Source: Streptomyces sp. CB02414 (GTDB lineage Bacteria; Actinomycetota; Actinomycetes; Streptomycetales; Streptomycetaceae). Taken from it: a stretch of DNA of 64,000 nt. The position numbers and the translations under genes were made by a program. How positions within the stretch are numbered: the stretch's first letter is position 1; each line of letters begins with the position of its first letter. The notes beneath the pieces are model-generated. The model searched no databases. It saw nothing but the letters and a program-made list of their open reading frames with translations, and was not told where the DNA came from. The stretch lies in NCBI RefSeq assembly GCF_001905385.1, contig NZ_LIPF01000012.1, positions 1 to 64,000 on the forward strand. The letters run 5' to 3'. This document shows positions 1-9,658 of the stretch, in pieces.

Positions 1-46
1 TGGTACTGCAGGGGGGACCCTGTGGGAGAGTAGGACGCCGCCGAAC
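1..46 (+). rRNA. 5S ribosomal RNA, 3' end only
   Basis: The first bases match the conserved 3' third of actinobacterial 5S rRNA, including the GGGAGAGTAGGACGCCGCC segment just before the 3' end. The 5' part and the rest of the rRNA operon lie left of the window. A strong intrinsic terminator follows directly, as expected at the end of an rrn operon. The exact 3' end (about 46) is estimated. Confidence 0.9.
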
Positions 47-54
47 AATTATTC

Positions 55-98
55 AAAGGGTTGGACCCCGAACTTCGGTTCTGGGTTCAACCCTTTTT
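55..98 (+). terminator. rRNA operon terminator
   Basis: A long hairpin with an AAAGGGTT-type left arm, a CTTCGG-type loop region and an AACCCTTTTTT right arm ends in a run of T. It lies about ten bases after the 5S 3' end and is a classical factor-independent terminator. Confidence 0.9.
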
Positions 99-145
99 TG
101 TTTTCCGTCACTTGAAGTTCACGTTGCGCTACGAGCATCTGCCGT

Positions 146-823
146 ATGGGTACTGCAGCAATGCTCAGGGCCGCCGGCGTAGGAGTCGGCGACGAGGTCG
201 TCGTACCTGCCTTCGGCAACGTGGAAGTCGCGGAGGCTGTGGCTCTGGCCGGCGCTCTGCCGGTGTTCGCCGACATAGATCCTGTCTCGTACTGCCTGGA
301 CGCCTCGGCGGTGGAGGCGGCGCTGACGTCCCGTACCGCCGCCGTCGTCGTGGTGCACCGCTTCGGAAGGCCGGCGAATCTCGGGCCGCTGCACGCGGTC
401 GGCCGGAGGCACGGGCTGCTCGTGCTGGAGCACGGCGAGTCAGAGGCGCCGTACGACGAGATAGCGCAGCGACGGCAGCGGGCGGCCTACCTGGACGGGA
501 AGTTGAAGGGCGTGCGCGCCCCGGACTGGGGAGACGGGCACACCTATCAGCAGTACGTGGTGCGCGTGCCGGGCAATGGGCGTCCGGACCGGGACGCCTT
601 CGCGCGGGCCGTGCGGGGGCGCGGGGTCGGGTGCTGGGTGCCGGTGAAGACGCCGGTGCACCGGATGCCGGGCTTCCGGCGGTGCGTGTCGCTGCCCGAG
701 ACGGAGCGGGCGGCCGACGAGACGCTCGGCCTGCCGGTCGACGCCGCGCTGACCAAGAGGGACATGCAGCGGATCGTGTCCGCGTGCAATGCCCTGGGCG
801 GGCTTCTGCAGCCGGCCTTCTGA
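146..823 (+). CDS. DegT/DnrJ/EryC1-like protein, internally shortened, probably non-catalytic
   Basis: The 225-residue product resembles the two ends of DegT/DnrJ/EryC1/StrS sugar aminotransferases, which usually have about 370 residues. The N-terminal part has GDEV (residues 15-18), a PVFADIDP-like strand and an R-T-A-A-V-V-V-V-H segment. The C-terminal part has the HTYQQYVVRV-like strand and a V-K-T-P-V-H segment like the family's C-terminal substrate loop. The middle third is absent, including the S-x-x-x-K motif whose lysine binds pyridoxal phosphate. The N-terminus is also short: an in-frame stop lies at 113-115, so ATG 146 is the first usual start. It sits between an rRNA operon and a tRNA. 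Inference: either a conserved non-enzymatic paralogue or a decayed gene. The reading frame is intact with normal codon use, which favours some retained function. Confidence 0.65.
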   Translation: MGTAAMLRAAGVGVGDEVVVPAFGNVEVAEAVALAGALPVFADIDPVSYCLDASAVEAALTSRTAAVVVVHRFGRPANLGPLHAVGRRHGLLVLEHGESEAPYDEIAQRRQRAAYLDGKLKGVRAPDWGDGHTYQQYVVRVPGNGRPDRDAFARAVRGRGVGCWVPVKTPVHRMPGFRRCVSLPETERAADETLGLPVDAALTKRDMQRIVSACNALGGLLQPAF

Positions 824-832
824 ATGGCGTGG

Positions 833-862
833 TTGGGAGCACGGGTCTGTTCGGGGTATGAT
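833..862 (+). promoter_or_regulatory. Putative tRNA-Thr promoter
   Basis: TTGGGA (833-838) and TATGAT (857-862) are separated by 18 bases and lie 40 bases before the tRNA. This is a good match to an HrdB-type vegetative promoter. Confidence 0.6.
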
Positions 863-902
863 CTATTCCGTTGCCGCGAGGGAAACCTCGGAAAAGCGAC
901 AG

Positions 903-978
903 GCCCCTATAGCTCAGTCGGTAGAGCGTCTCCATGGTAAGGAGAAGGTCAACGGTTCGATTCCGTTTGGGGGCTCCA
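903..978 (+). tRNA. tRNA-Thr (anticodon GGT)
   Basis: A full cloverleaf can be folded. The acceptor stem GCCCCTA pairs with TGGGGGC. The D stem is GCTC/GAGC. The anticodon stem TCTCC/GGAGA encloses the loop ATGGTAA, giving anticodon GGT. The T arm is AACGG-TTCGATT-CCGTT, and the 3' CCA is encoded (976-978). The anticodon reads ACC, and ACT by wobble. Confidence 0.95.
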
Positions 979-981
979 CCA

Positions 982-1015
982 CGAAAGGCCCCGCCCAACC
1001 GGGCGGGGCCTTTCG
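982..1015. terminator. Bidirectional terminator between tRNA-Thr and the PP2C gene
   Basis: A near-perfect inverted repeat (AAAGGCCCCGCCC / GGGCGGGGCCTTT, four-base loop) is flanked by A and T runs. It can terminate the tRNA transcript from the left and the convergent phosphatase gene from the right. Confidence 0.85.
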
Positions 1016-1034
1016 CATGCCCTGATGCGACCGG

Positions 1035-3788
1035 TCAGTCCGCGTGCGGCTCCGGGACGCGCATCGCCAGGATCGCCATGTCGTCGGACGGGGCGTCCGA
1101 GGCGAAGCGCTCGACCGCGCGCATGATGCGGGCCGCCACCGCGCCCGCCGTGAGCCCGGTGCAGGTCGTGAGGACGTCGGCGAGGCCGTCGTCGCCCAGC
1201 ATGCGGGTGCCCTCCCGGCGTTCCGTGACGCCGTCCGTGACGCAGAGCAGGACGTCACCCGGGTCCAGGGTGACCGTCTGCTCGTAGAGCTCCAGGTCCT
1301 CGATGACACCGAGGAGCGGCTGAGGTTCGGCGGCGGGTTCCACCGTGCCGTTCTGGCGCAGGCGGAGGGGGAGCGGGTGGCCGGCGCAGACGACCTTCAG
1401 CTCGGCGCTGCCGTCGGCCTGGGGGCGCATCTCGCCGTACAGGAGGGTGAGGAAGCGGCTGCGGGCGCCCTCGTCGAGGATGGCGGAGTTGAGGCGCTCC
1501 AGGACCGCGGGGCCGGTGAGGCCCTCGCGGGCGAGCAGGCGCAGGGCGTGCCGGGCCAGGCCCGTGACGGCCGCCGCGTTCGGACCCGTGCCGCAGACGT
1601 CGCCGATGGCGAAGCCGTACGCGTCGTCGCTGATGGGGAAGAGGTCGTAGAAGTCGCCGCCGACCTCGTTGCCCTCGCCGGCCGCGCGGTAGATGACCTC
1701 GACCTCGACGCCGTCGATGACGGGGAGCTCCGGGGGCAGCAAGCTGCGCTGGAGGGACTGGCTGATGGCCGTGCGCTCCGAGTACAGGCGGGCGTTGTCC
1801 AGGGCCAGGGCGGCCCGGCGGGACAGGTCCTCGGCGAGTTCCAGGATCTCCTGGCGGAAGTGTTCGTCGGTCGGCTTGCCGAGCGTCAGCATGCCGATGA
1901 CGCGGTTGCGGGCGACGAGGGGGAGGACCACGGTCTCGCCGCCGACCGCGGCCGCCGTGGCGAGCGTCGGGCCGATGCCGGTGCTCAGCTGGGGCGTCGT
2001 ACCGCTGTTGAGGCCCAGGTCACGCATGGACGTGCGCAGGGCGGCCTGGTGGGCCAGTTCGCCGGGCGCCGACCAGACGCGGGCGCCGGGGGTGGGCACC
2101 GGGTCGGGCGGGGCGATCTTCGAGAGCAGGGACTTGATGCCGTCGATGAGCTCCTCGTCCTCGTGCAGGACGTAGGAGAGGTACGGCTCCGAGGCCTGGT
2201 CGGCGATGGTGTAGACGGCGCACCAGGTGGCCAGGGTCGGGACCGTCATCTGGGCCATCAGGGCCAGGGTCTGGTCGCGGTCCAGGGTGCCGGCGAGGAG
2301 GTCGGAGGCCTCGACGAGGAAGCTGAGCGAGCCCCGGCGCAGCCGTTCCAGCTCGCCCAGACGGGCGGACTCGACGGCCAGGGCGATGCGGTCGGCGGCG
2401 AACTGGAGGCGCAGCGCCTCCTCGTTCGAGTACCGGCCGGCGGCCTCCGCGGCGACGCCGAGGGAGCCGGTGAGGCGGCCCTCGACCTTGAGCGGGACGG
2501 TGACGACGGAGCGCATGCCGGTGCCGTTGAGCAGCGGGACGGCGCCGGGGACCGCGGCCAGGTCGTCGTGGACGGCGGGCATGCGGGCGGAGCCGTAGCG
2601 GCCGGGGCCGGCCTCGACGGGGACCCGGGCGAAGCGCTGGCGGGCGGAGGGCAGGCCGGTGGAGGCGCGGACCTCCAGCTCCGTCTCGTCGTCGGTCGCC
2701 AGGAGCAGGAAGGCGGCGTCCGCGTCGAGCATGTCGCGGGCGCGTTCGACCGTGCGCTGGAGGAGGCCGTCGAGGTCGTCCGGGGCGGGGGAGCCGATGA
2801 AGACCTCGAAGGGGTCGGTGCTCTGGCCCTCCGAGGGGGCGGCGCTGTCGGAGGCCGGTACGCGCAACGGTGTCTGGAGGACGGCGCGTTCGTGGTCGCG
2901 GACGAGGAGGCAGACCGTGGAGGGCTCGCCGCCGGCGTCGCGGACGCGGAGGTGGGAGGCGTAGACCGGGGTGACGCGGCCGTTGGCGCCCCTTATGCCG
3001 TAGCTGCCCTCCCAGCGGGAGAGCTGGAGCGCTTCGGCGATGCCGGTGCTGGTGCCCGGCGTGTGCGGCCAGGCGGCGAGGTCGGTCAGCGGCTTGCCCA
3101 CGACCTGCTCGGCGGCGTAGCCGAAGAGCTCACCGGCGTCCTCGTTCCAGGACGTGACGGCGCCGGTGCGGTCGATCTGGACGACGGCGACGCGGACGCG
3201 GCCGTCGGCGAGCGGGAGCAGGTCGGCGGGGAGCGAGGGACCTGCGGCACGGGTGCCGACCGGGCGCTCGGGCAGGTGGAGGTGGAACCAGACGTTCTTC
3301 AGCGTGGGCGTGTACTCGACGCCCCAGCGGTCGGCCAGGGCCGCGCACAGCTGGAGTCCGCGGCCGCCCTCGCGGTCGAGGCTGCCCATGGTGGCGGGGG
3401 AGCCCTGGAGCGGGACCTCGCGCTCGGGATAGTGGTCGGCGACCTCGATCCGTACGCCGTCGTCGCTGCGCAGGCAGACGACGTCGGCGGTGGTCCCGGC
3501 GTGCACCACGGCGTTGGTCACCAGCTCGCTGGTGAGCACCACGGCGTCGTCGACGATGTCGGCATGGCCCCAGCCCTGCAGCGTGTCCCGGACGAAGGAC
3601 CGGGCGCTCGCCACCGATCGTCCGACGGGCTCGAAGCTGGCGGCCGCGCGCGCGGTGATCACAGAACTCCTCGACCCTCTCTCCCCGTGCACGGCCTCAT
3701 GGCCGACCGGCTCGCGCCGCTGCTGCGGCAGTCCACCCGTCGGCCCGGGATCCGGGGGCTGCTCCCCCGGGATCAGTCCGGTGGTCAT
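1035..3788 (-). CDS. HATPase-PAS-GAF-PP2C (SpoIIE-type) signalling phosphatase
   Basis: The protein has 917 residues. Residues 45-175 form an RsbW-like ATPase/serine kinase domain with the N-box L-T-S-E-L-V-T-N-A-V. A PAS domain (about 190-310) and two GAF-like domains (about 340-690) follow. The C-terminus (about 700-915) is a SpoIIE/PP2C phosphatase with the metal-binding G-G-D-F-Y-D and I-G-D-V-C-G-T-G motifs. Proteins of this type act in anti-sigma/anti-anti-sigma partner switching, where one part phosphorylates and the other dephosphorylates the antagonist. Start ATG 3788 is preceded by GGAGGGG eight bases upstream. The frame stays open far upstream but without comparable ribosome-binding sites. 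It is divergent from osaA, so a role in osmotic or general stress signalling is plausible but inferred. Confidence 0.88.
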   Translation of the reverse strand: MTTGLIPGEQPPDPGPTGGLPQQRREPVGHEAVHGERGSRSSVITARAAASFEPVGRSVASARSFVRDTLQGWGHADIVDDAVVLTSELVTNAVVHAGTTADVVCLRSDDGVRIEVADHYPEREVPLQGSPATMGSLDREGGRGLQLCAALADRWGVEYTPTLKNVWFHLHLPERPVGTRAAGPSLPADLLPLADGRVRVAVVQIDRTGAVTSWNEDAGELFGYAAEQVVGKPLTDLAAWPHTPGTSTGIAEALQLSRWEGSYGIRGANGRVTPVYASHLRVRDAGGEPSTVCLLVRDHERAVLQTPLRVPASDSAAPSEGQSTDPFEVFIGSPAPDDLDGLLQRTVERARDMLDADAAFLLLATDDETELEVRASTGLPSARQRFARVPVEAGPGRYGSARMPAVHDDLAAVPGAVPLLNGTGMRSVVTVPLKVEGRLTGSLGVAAEAAGRYSNEEALRLQFAADRIALAVESARLGELERLRRGSLSFLVEASDLLAGTLDRDQTLALMAQMTVPTLATWCAVYTIADQASEPYLSYVLHEDEELIDGIKSLLSKIAPPDPVPTPGARVWSAPGELAHQAALRTSMRDLGLNSGTTPQLSTGIGPTLATAAAVGGETVVLPLVARNRVIGMLTLGKPTDEHFRQEILELAEDLSRRAALALDNARLYSERTAISQSLQRSLLPPELPVIDGVEVEVIYRAAGEGNEVGGDFYDLFPISDDAYGFAIGDVCGTGPNAAAVTGLARHALRLLAREGLTGPAVLERLNSAILDEGARSRFLTLLYGEMRPQADGSAELKVVCAGHPLPLRLRQNGTVEPAAEPQPLLGVIEDLELYEQTVTLDPGDVLLCVTDGVTERREGTRMLGDDGLADVLTTCTGLTAGAVAARIMRAVERFASDAPSDDMAILAMRVPEPHAD

Positions 3789-4180
3789 TCCGGCCGCCCC
3801 TCCGATGCCCGCTCGTCTCCGTGCCACCGCCCAGGCCGGACGGACCGGCGAGGCTGGACAGCCGCATGCAAGGTTACTTACCTTCGCCGTCCATGCGGAT
3901 GCCGGTCTGCTGTGTTTCCGCCCAGAGGGTGTGCGGACGATGTGCGAAGCTGCCGAACTGTTATGGCCTGGTTCGGCCGGGGTGAAACACTGGGCAAGCT
4001 TCCAGTGAAGGTCCGGGCAGGTTGAATGCGCACCCAGTGCGGCGGGCAGCAGCCCCGGGAGCGGTCCGGCGAACCCGTGCGGACCGCGCGGCAGCACAGG
4101 CAGTACGCGGCAGTAACCGGTCCGCCGAGAGGTGGCGGCCGGGCACAGCAGTAACGGTCGACCCCTGCGGGAGGGACACA
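3789..4180. other. Divergent intergenic region between the PP2C gene and osaA
   Basis: These 392 bases hold no convincing gene and should contain both divergent promoters. A short inverted repeat AAGGT-tactt-ACCTT lies near 3870-3884. I could not assign a clear -35/-10 pair to either gene. Confidence 0.5.
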
Positions 4181-7100
4181 GTGGAGTCTGGCGCAGCGAC
4201 GCGGGGCACAAAGGCGCGCGCGAAAGGCGGACAGTCCCTGAGTAACCAGGGCAAAACGCGGGGCGGCAGTACGACCGTGGACACGGCCGCGCTGAACCGG
4301 CTGCTGACGGCACTGGTGGCGATGCGGGAGGGCAACTTCCGCAAGCGGCTCACGGTGTCCGGCGACGGCGTGATGTCGGAGATCGCGGCGGTCTTCAACG
4401 AGGTCGCCGACCGCAATCTGCACCTCACGGGCGAGCTGGCCCGGGTGCGGCGGGTGGTCGGACGTGAGGGAAAGCTCACCGAGCGGCTGGAGACGGGGGC
4501 CTGCGAGGGTTCCTGGGCGGCCGCCATCGACAACTCGAACGCGCTGGTCGACGACCTCGTACGGCCGGTCTCCGAGGTCAGCCGGGTGCTGTCGGCGGTC
4601 GCGGACGGTGATCTGTCGCCGCGCATGGAGCTGCGGACCCAGTCGGCGGAGGGCACCGGGCAGCCGCTGCGCGGGGAGTTCCTGAAGGTCGGCCGGACGG
4701 TGAACAACCTGGTCGACCAGTTGTCGACGTTCACGGACGAGGTCACGCGGGTCGCCAGCGAGGTCGGTACCGAGGGCAAGCTCGGCGGACAGGCCCGGGT
4801 GCGCGGTATGTCCGGTTCGTGGAAGGACCTGACGGACTCCGTCAACACGATGGCGTACCGGCTCACCGCTCAGGTGCGGGACATCGCCCTGGTGACGACG
4901 GCGGTGGCCAAGGGTGACCTGTCCCGCAAGGTCACGGTGCACGTGGCCGGCGAGATGCTGGAGCTGAAGAACACCGTCAACACGATGGTCGACCAGCTCT
5001 CCGCGTTCTCCTCCGAGGTGACGCGCGTCGCCCGTGAGGTGGGCACCGAGGGCGCCCTGGGCGGGCAGGCCCAGGTGCCGGGCGTGGCCGGGGTGTGGAA
5101 GGAGCTGACCGACTCCGTCAACACCATGGCCGGGAACCTGACGGCCCAGGTGCGGGAGATCTCCCACGTGACGACGGCGGTCGCCAACGGTGACCTGTCG
5201 AAGAAGGTGACGGTCCCGGCCCGCGGCGAGGTCGCGCAGCTCGCCGAGACGATCAACCAGATGACCGAGACGCTGCGGATCTTCGCGGACGAGGTCACGC
5301 GGGTGGCCAACGAGACCGGTGGTGAGGGCCAGCTCGGTGGGCAGGCGAACGTGCCGGGTGCGGCGGGGATCTGGAAGGACCTGACGGACTCCGTCAACAC
5401 GGTCTTCCGGAACCTCACCACTCAGGTGCGCGACATCGCCGCGGTGACGACGGCGGTGGCCAGCGGCGACCTGTCGCAGAAGGTCACCGTGGACGTGGCC
5501 GGCGAGATGCTGGAGCTGAAGAACACCGTCAACACGATGGTCGACCAGCTGTCCGCCTTCGGCGCCGAGGTCACGCGGGTGGCCCGCGAGGTCGGTGTCG
5601 AGGGTGAGCTGGGCGGTCAGGCGCAGGTGCCCGGGGCGGCGGGGACCTGGAAGGACCTGACGGACTCCGTCAACACGGCGTTCCGGAACCTCACCGGTCA
5701 GGTGAGGAACATCGCCCAGGTGACGACGGCGGTGGCCAACGGTGACCTGTCGCAGAAGGTCACCGTGGACGTCTCCGGCGAGATGCTCCAGCTGAAGAAC
5801 ACCGTGAACACGATGGTCGACCAGCTGTCGTCCTTCGCCGACCAGGTGACGCGGATGGCCCGGGACGTGGGCACGGAGGGCCGCCTGGGCGGTCAGGCGC
5901 GGGTCGACGGTGTGTCGGGCACCTGGAAGGAGCTGACGGACTCCGTCAACTCGATGGCGTCCAACCTGACCGGTCAGGTGAGGAACATCGCCCAGGTGAC
6001 GACGGCGGTGGCGCGCGGTGACCTGTCCCAGAAGATCGACGTCGACGCGCGCGGCGAGATCCTGGAGCTGAAGAACACCATCAACACGATGGTGGACCAG
6101 CTGTCGAGCTTCGCTGAGCAGGTCACGCGGGTGGCCCGCGAGGTGGGCACGGAGGGCCGCCTCGGCGGTCAGGCGCAGGTGCCCGGCGTCGCGGGTGTGT
6201 GGCGCGACCTGACCGACTCGGTGAACGGCATGGCCGGCAATCTCACCGCGCAGGTGCGCAACATCGCGCAGGTCGCGACGGCGGTGGCGCGCGGTGACCT
6301 GTCCCAGAAGATCACCGTGGACGCGCGCGGGGAGATCCTGGAGCTGAAGAACACGCTGAACACGATGGTGGACCAGCTGTCGTCGTTCGCCCAGGAGGTC
6401 ACGCGCGTCGCGCGCGAGGTGGGCACCGAGGGCATCCTCGGCGGCCAGGCGGAGGTGCAGGGCGTCTCCGGCACCTGGAAGGACCTCACGCAGTCCGTGA
6501 ACGGCATGGCCAACAACCTGACCATGCAGGTCCGCAACATCGCCGAGGTGACGACGGCCGTCGCCAAGGGCGACCTGTCGAAGAAGATCACCGTCGACGC
6601 CAAGGGCGAGATCCTGGAGCTCGTCACGACCGTCAACACGATGGTCGACCAGCTGTCGTCCTTCGCGGAGCAGGTCACGCGCGTGGCCCGCGAGGTGGGC
6701 ACCGAAGGCATCCTGGGCGGCCAGGCGCACGTGCCCGGCGTGGTGGGCATCTGGAAGGACCTCAGCGACAACGTCAACCTGATGGCGAAGAACCTCACCG
6801 TTCAGGTGCGGAACATCTCCCAGGTGGCCGCCGCCGTCGCCAACGGCGACCTGACGCGGACGGTGACGATCGAGGCGCGCGGTGAGGTCGCGCAGCTCGC
6901 CGACACCTTCAACACCATGGTCAAGACGCTGAGTTCGTTCGCCGACCAGGTCACCAAGGTGGCCCGCGAGGTGGGCACGGACGGCATCCTGGGCGGCCAG
7001 GCGCACGTTCCGGGTGTGGCGGGCACCTGGAAGGACCTCACCGAGTCGGTGAACCAGATGGCGTCCAACCTGACCGGTCAGGTGCGCAACATCGCCATGG

Positions 7101-9658
7101 TGACGACCGCCATCGCCAAGGGCGACCTCACCAAGAAGATCGACATCGACGCGCGCGGCGAGATCCTGGAGCTGAAGACGACCATCAACACCATGGTCGA
7201 CCAGCTGTCGTCGTTCGCCGAGGAGGTCACCCGCGTGGCCCGCGAGGTGGGCACCGAGGGGCAGCTGGGCGGTCAGGCACGCGTGCGTGACGTCGACGGA
7301 ACCTGGCGGGACCTGACGGAGTCCGTGAACGAGATGGCCGGGAACCTGACCCGGCAGGTCCGTGCCATCGCGCGCGTGGCGACCGCGGTGACCCGCGGCG
7401 ACCTGAACCTGAAGATCGACGTGGACGCCTCGGGGGAGATCTCCGAGCTCCAGGACTACATCAACAAGATGATCGCCAACCTGCGCGACACCACCATCGC
7501 CAACAAGGAGCAGGACTGGCTCAAGGGCAACCTCGCCCGTATCTCCGCGCTGATGCAGGGCCGGCGGGACCTCCAGGACGTGGCCTCGCTGATCATGAGC
7601 GAGCTCACCCCGGTGGTCTCCGCGCAGCACGGCGCGTTCTTCCTCGCCATGCCGCACGTCGACGGCCAGGAGCAGGCCGGCGCCGAGGGCGACCAGTACG
7701 AACTGCGCATGCTCGGGTCGTACGGCTACTCGATGGGCTCCATGCCCACCTCGTTCCGGCCGGGGGAGGCGTTGGTCGGCACGGCGGCCCAGGAGAAGCG
7801 CACGATCCTCGTGGAGAACGCGCCGAGCGGCTATCTGAAGATCTCCTCCGGGCTCGGGGAGGCTCCGCCCGCGCAGGTGATCGTCCTGCCGGTGCTGTTC
7901 GAGGGGCAGGTGCTCGGCGTCATCGAGCTGGCGTCCTTCACCCCGTTCACGCAGATCCAGAAGGACTTCCTCAACCAGATCGCCGAGATGATCGCGACCA
8001 GCGTCAACACCATCTCCGTCAACACCAAGACGGAGGTGCTGCTGAAGCAGTCGCAGGAGCTGACCGAGCAACTGCGCGACCGGTCGGAGGAGCTGGAGCA
8101 GCGGCAGAAGGCGCTGCAGTCGTCCAACGCCGAACTGGAGGAGAAGGCCGAGCTGCTGGCGCAGCAGAACCGCGACATCGAGGTGAAGAACACCGAGATC
8201 GAGGAGGCGCGGCAGGTCCTGGAAGAGCGCGCGGAGCAACTCGCGGTCTCCATGCGCTACAAGAGCGAGTTCCTGGCCAACATGTCGCACGAGCTGCGTA
8301 CGCCGCTCAACTCGCTGCTGATCCTGGCCAAGCTGCTCGCCGACAACGCGGACGCCAACCTGTCCCCGAAGCAGGTCGAGTTCGCCGAGACGATCCACGG
8401 GGCCGGCTCCGACCTGCTCCAGCTCATCAACGACATCCTCGACCTGTCGAAGGTCGAGGCGGGCAAGATGGACGTCTCCCCGACACGCATCGCGCTCGTC
8501 CAGCTCGTCGACTACGTGGAGGCCACCTTCCGGCCGCTGACCGCGGAGAAGGGCCTGGACCTGTCGGTGCGGGTGTCGCCGGAGCTGCCGGCCACGCTGC
8601 ACACCGACGAGCAGCGGCTCCTCCAGGTGCTGCGCAACCTGCTGTCCAACGCGGTGAAGTTCACCGACTCGGGAGCCGTCGAGCTGGTCATCCGCCCGGC
8701 CCGGGACGACGTGCCGCAGGCCATCCGGGAGCAGTTGCTGGAGGCCGGTTCGATGACCGACCCGGACGCCGAGTTGATCGCGTTCTCGGTGAGCGACACG
8801 GGCATCGGCATCGCGGCCAGCAAGATGCGGGTGATCTTCGAGGCGTTCAAGCAGGCCGACGGCACCACCAGCCGCAAGTACGGCGGTACGGGCCTCGGGC
8901 TGTCCATCTCGCGGGAGATCGCGCAGCTGCTGGGCGGCGAGATCCACGCGCAGAGCGAGCCGGGCCGCGGGTCGACGTTCACGCTGTACCTGCCGCTGCA
9001 CCCGAGCGAGCTCCCCGCGCACGGCTACCAGCAGCCCCTGCCGGCCCTGGAGCCCGGCGGGGCGCTCGCCACGCCGGGCGCCGACGTTGCGCTGCCGGGG
9101 GCGCAGGCCGAGCTGCCCGCCGAGGTGAAGTCGTACCAGGATGCCCAGAACGGTGCCGCCTCCCTCTTCCGGCGCCGTCGCCGGGCCGCGTCGGAGGCCG
9201 CGCAGGGACCCGCCGCACTGCCGGAGCAGCAGCCGTCCGCCGAGCAGGACGCGGCCCCGACTTCGAGCCGCGGCATCCGGTTCGGCGGGCAGAAGGTGCT
9301 GATCGTCGACGACGACATCCGCAACGTCTTCGCGCTCACCAGCGTCCTGGAACAGCACGGCCTGTCCGTGCTGTACGCCGAGAACGGGCGCGAGGGTATC
9401 GAGGTGCTGGAGCAGCACGAGGACGTGGCGGTCGTCCTGATGGACATCATGATGCCCGAGATGGACGGGTACGCGACGACCACAGCGATCCGCCGGATGC
9501 CCCAGTTCGCCGGTCTGCCGATCATCGCGCTGACCGCGAAGGCGATGAAGGGCGACCGGGAGAAGGCCATCGAGTCGGGCGCCTCCGACTACGTGACGAA
9601 GCCGGTCGACCCCGATCACCTGCTGACGGTGATGCAGCAGTGGATGCGGGAGGAGTGA
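4181..9658 (+). CDS. osaA: OsaA-like hybrid histidine kinase with multiple HAMP repeats
   Basis: This 1825-residue hybrid kinase lacks evident transmembrane segments. Residues about 50-175 form a divergent HAMP unit. Residues 178-1097 are ten HAMP-like units of exactly 92 residues. A GAF domain (about 1130-1280), a coiled coil (about 1285-1360), HisKA with His1370 in the MSHELRTPL motif, HATPase_c with GTGLGLSI, and a C-terminal receiver with phospho-acceptor Asp1755 follow. The size and order match the Streptomyces osmoadaptation kinase OsaA, whose partner OsaB is encoded next. GTG 4181 was chosen because GAGGG lies six bases before it; the frame is open further upstream without a better site. 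The family is known for osmotic control of development, acting probably in the cytoplasm. Confidence 0.93.
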   Translation: MESGAATRGTKARAKGGQSLSNQGKTRGGSTTVDTAALNRLLTALVAMREGNFRKRLTVSGDGVMSEIAAVFNEVADRNLHLTGELARVRRVVGREGKLTERLETGACEGSWAAAIDNSNALVDDLVRPVSEVSRVLSAVADGDLSPRMELRTQSAEGTGQPLRGEFLKVGRTVNNLVDQLSTFTDEVTRVASEVGTEGKLGGQARVRGMSGSWKDLTDSVNTMAYRLTAQVRDIALVTTAVAKGDLSRKVTVHVAGEMLELKNTVNTMVDQLSAFSSEVTRVAREVGTEGALGGQAQVPGVAGVWKELTDSVNTMAGNLTAQVREISHVTTAVANGDLSKKVTVPARGEVAQLAETINQMTETLRIFADEVTRVANETGGEGQLGGQANVPGAAGIWKDLTDSVNTVFRNLTTQVRDIAAVTTAVASGDLSQKVTVDVAGEMLELKNTVNTMVDQLSAFGAEVTRVAREVGVEGELGGQAQVPGAAGTWKDLTDSVNTAFRNLTGQVRNIAQVTTAVANGDLSQKVTVDVSGEMLQLKNTVNTMVDQLSSFADQVTRMARDVGTEGRLGGQARVDGVSGTWKELTDSVNSMASNLTGQVRNIAQVTTAVARGDLSQKIDVDARGEILELKNTINTMVDQLSSFAEQVTRVAREVGTEGRLGGQAQVPGVAGVWRDLTDSVNGMAGNLTAQVRNIAQVATAVARGDLSQKITVDARGEILELKNTLNTMVDQLSSFAQEVTRVAREVGTEGILGGQAEVQGVSGTWKDLTQSVNGMANNLTMQVRNIAEVTTAVAKGDLSKKITVDAKGEILELVTTVNTMVDQLSSFAEQVTRVAREVGTEGILGGQAHVPGVVGIWKDLSDNVNLMAKNLTVQVRNISQVAAAVANGDLTRTVTIEARGEVAQLADTFNTMVKTLSSFADQVTKVAREVGTDGILGGQAHVPGVAGTWKDLTESVNQMASNLTGQVRNIAMVTTAIAKGDLTKKIDIDARGEILELKTTINTMVDQLSSFAEEVTRVAREVGTEGQLGGQARVRDVDGTWRDLTESVNEMAGNLTRQVRAIARVATAVTRGDLNLKIDVDASGEISELQDYINKMIANLRDTTIANKEQDWLKGNLARISALMQGRRDLQDVASLIMSELTPVVSAQHGAFFLAMPHVDGQEQAGAEGDQYELRMLGSYGYSMGSMPTSFRPGEALVGTAAQEKRTILVENAPSGYLKISSGLGEAPPAQVIVLPVLFEGQVLGVIELASFTPFTQIQKDFLNQIAEMIATSVNTISVNTKTEVLLKQSQELTEQLRDRSEELEQRQKALQSSNAELEEKAELLAQQNRDIEVKNTEIEEARQVLEERAEQLAVSMRYKSEFLANMSHELRTPLNSLLILAKLLADNADANLSPKQVEFAETIHGAGSDLLQLINDILDLSKVEAGKMDVSPTRIALVQLVDYVEATFRPLTAEKGLDLSVRVSPELPATLHTDEQRLLQVLRNLLSNAVKFTDSGAVELVIRPARDDVPQAIREQLLEAGSMTDPDAELIAFSVSDTGIGIAASKMRVIFEAFKQADGTTSRKYGGTGLGLSISREIAQLLGGEIHAQSEPGRGSTFTLYLPLHPSELPAHGYQQPLPALEPGGALATPGADVALPGAQAELPAEVKSYQDAQNGAASLFRRRRRAASEAAQGPAALPEQQPSAEQDAAPTSSRGIRFGGQKVLIVDDDIRNVFALTSVLEQHGLSVLYAENGREGIEVLEQHEDVAVVLMDIMMPEMDGYATTTAIRRMPQFAGLPIIALTAKAMKGDREKAIESGASDYVTKPVDPDHLLTVMQQWMREE
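4712..7471 (+). repeat. Ten in-frame 276-bp tandem repeats encoding HAMP-like units
   Basis: Ten consecutive 276-bp units inside osaA each encode 92 residues that begin V-D-Q-L-S-x-F (T-E-T-L and V-K-T-L in units 3 and 9). Each contains a G-G-Q-A segment, W-K-D-L-T-D-S-V-N and G-D-L-S-x-K. The spacing is exact: 4712 plus nine times 276 gives the observed start of the last unit at 7196. DNA similarity between units is high, so recombination could change copy number. Confidence 0.9.

Noticed and set aside
4712..7471. Regularly spaced repeats that could suggest a CRISPR array or satellite DNA
   Set aside because: The repeats are 276 bp, contiguous and coding, and encode HAMP-like protein units without spacers.
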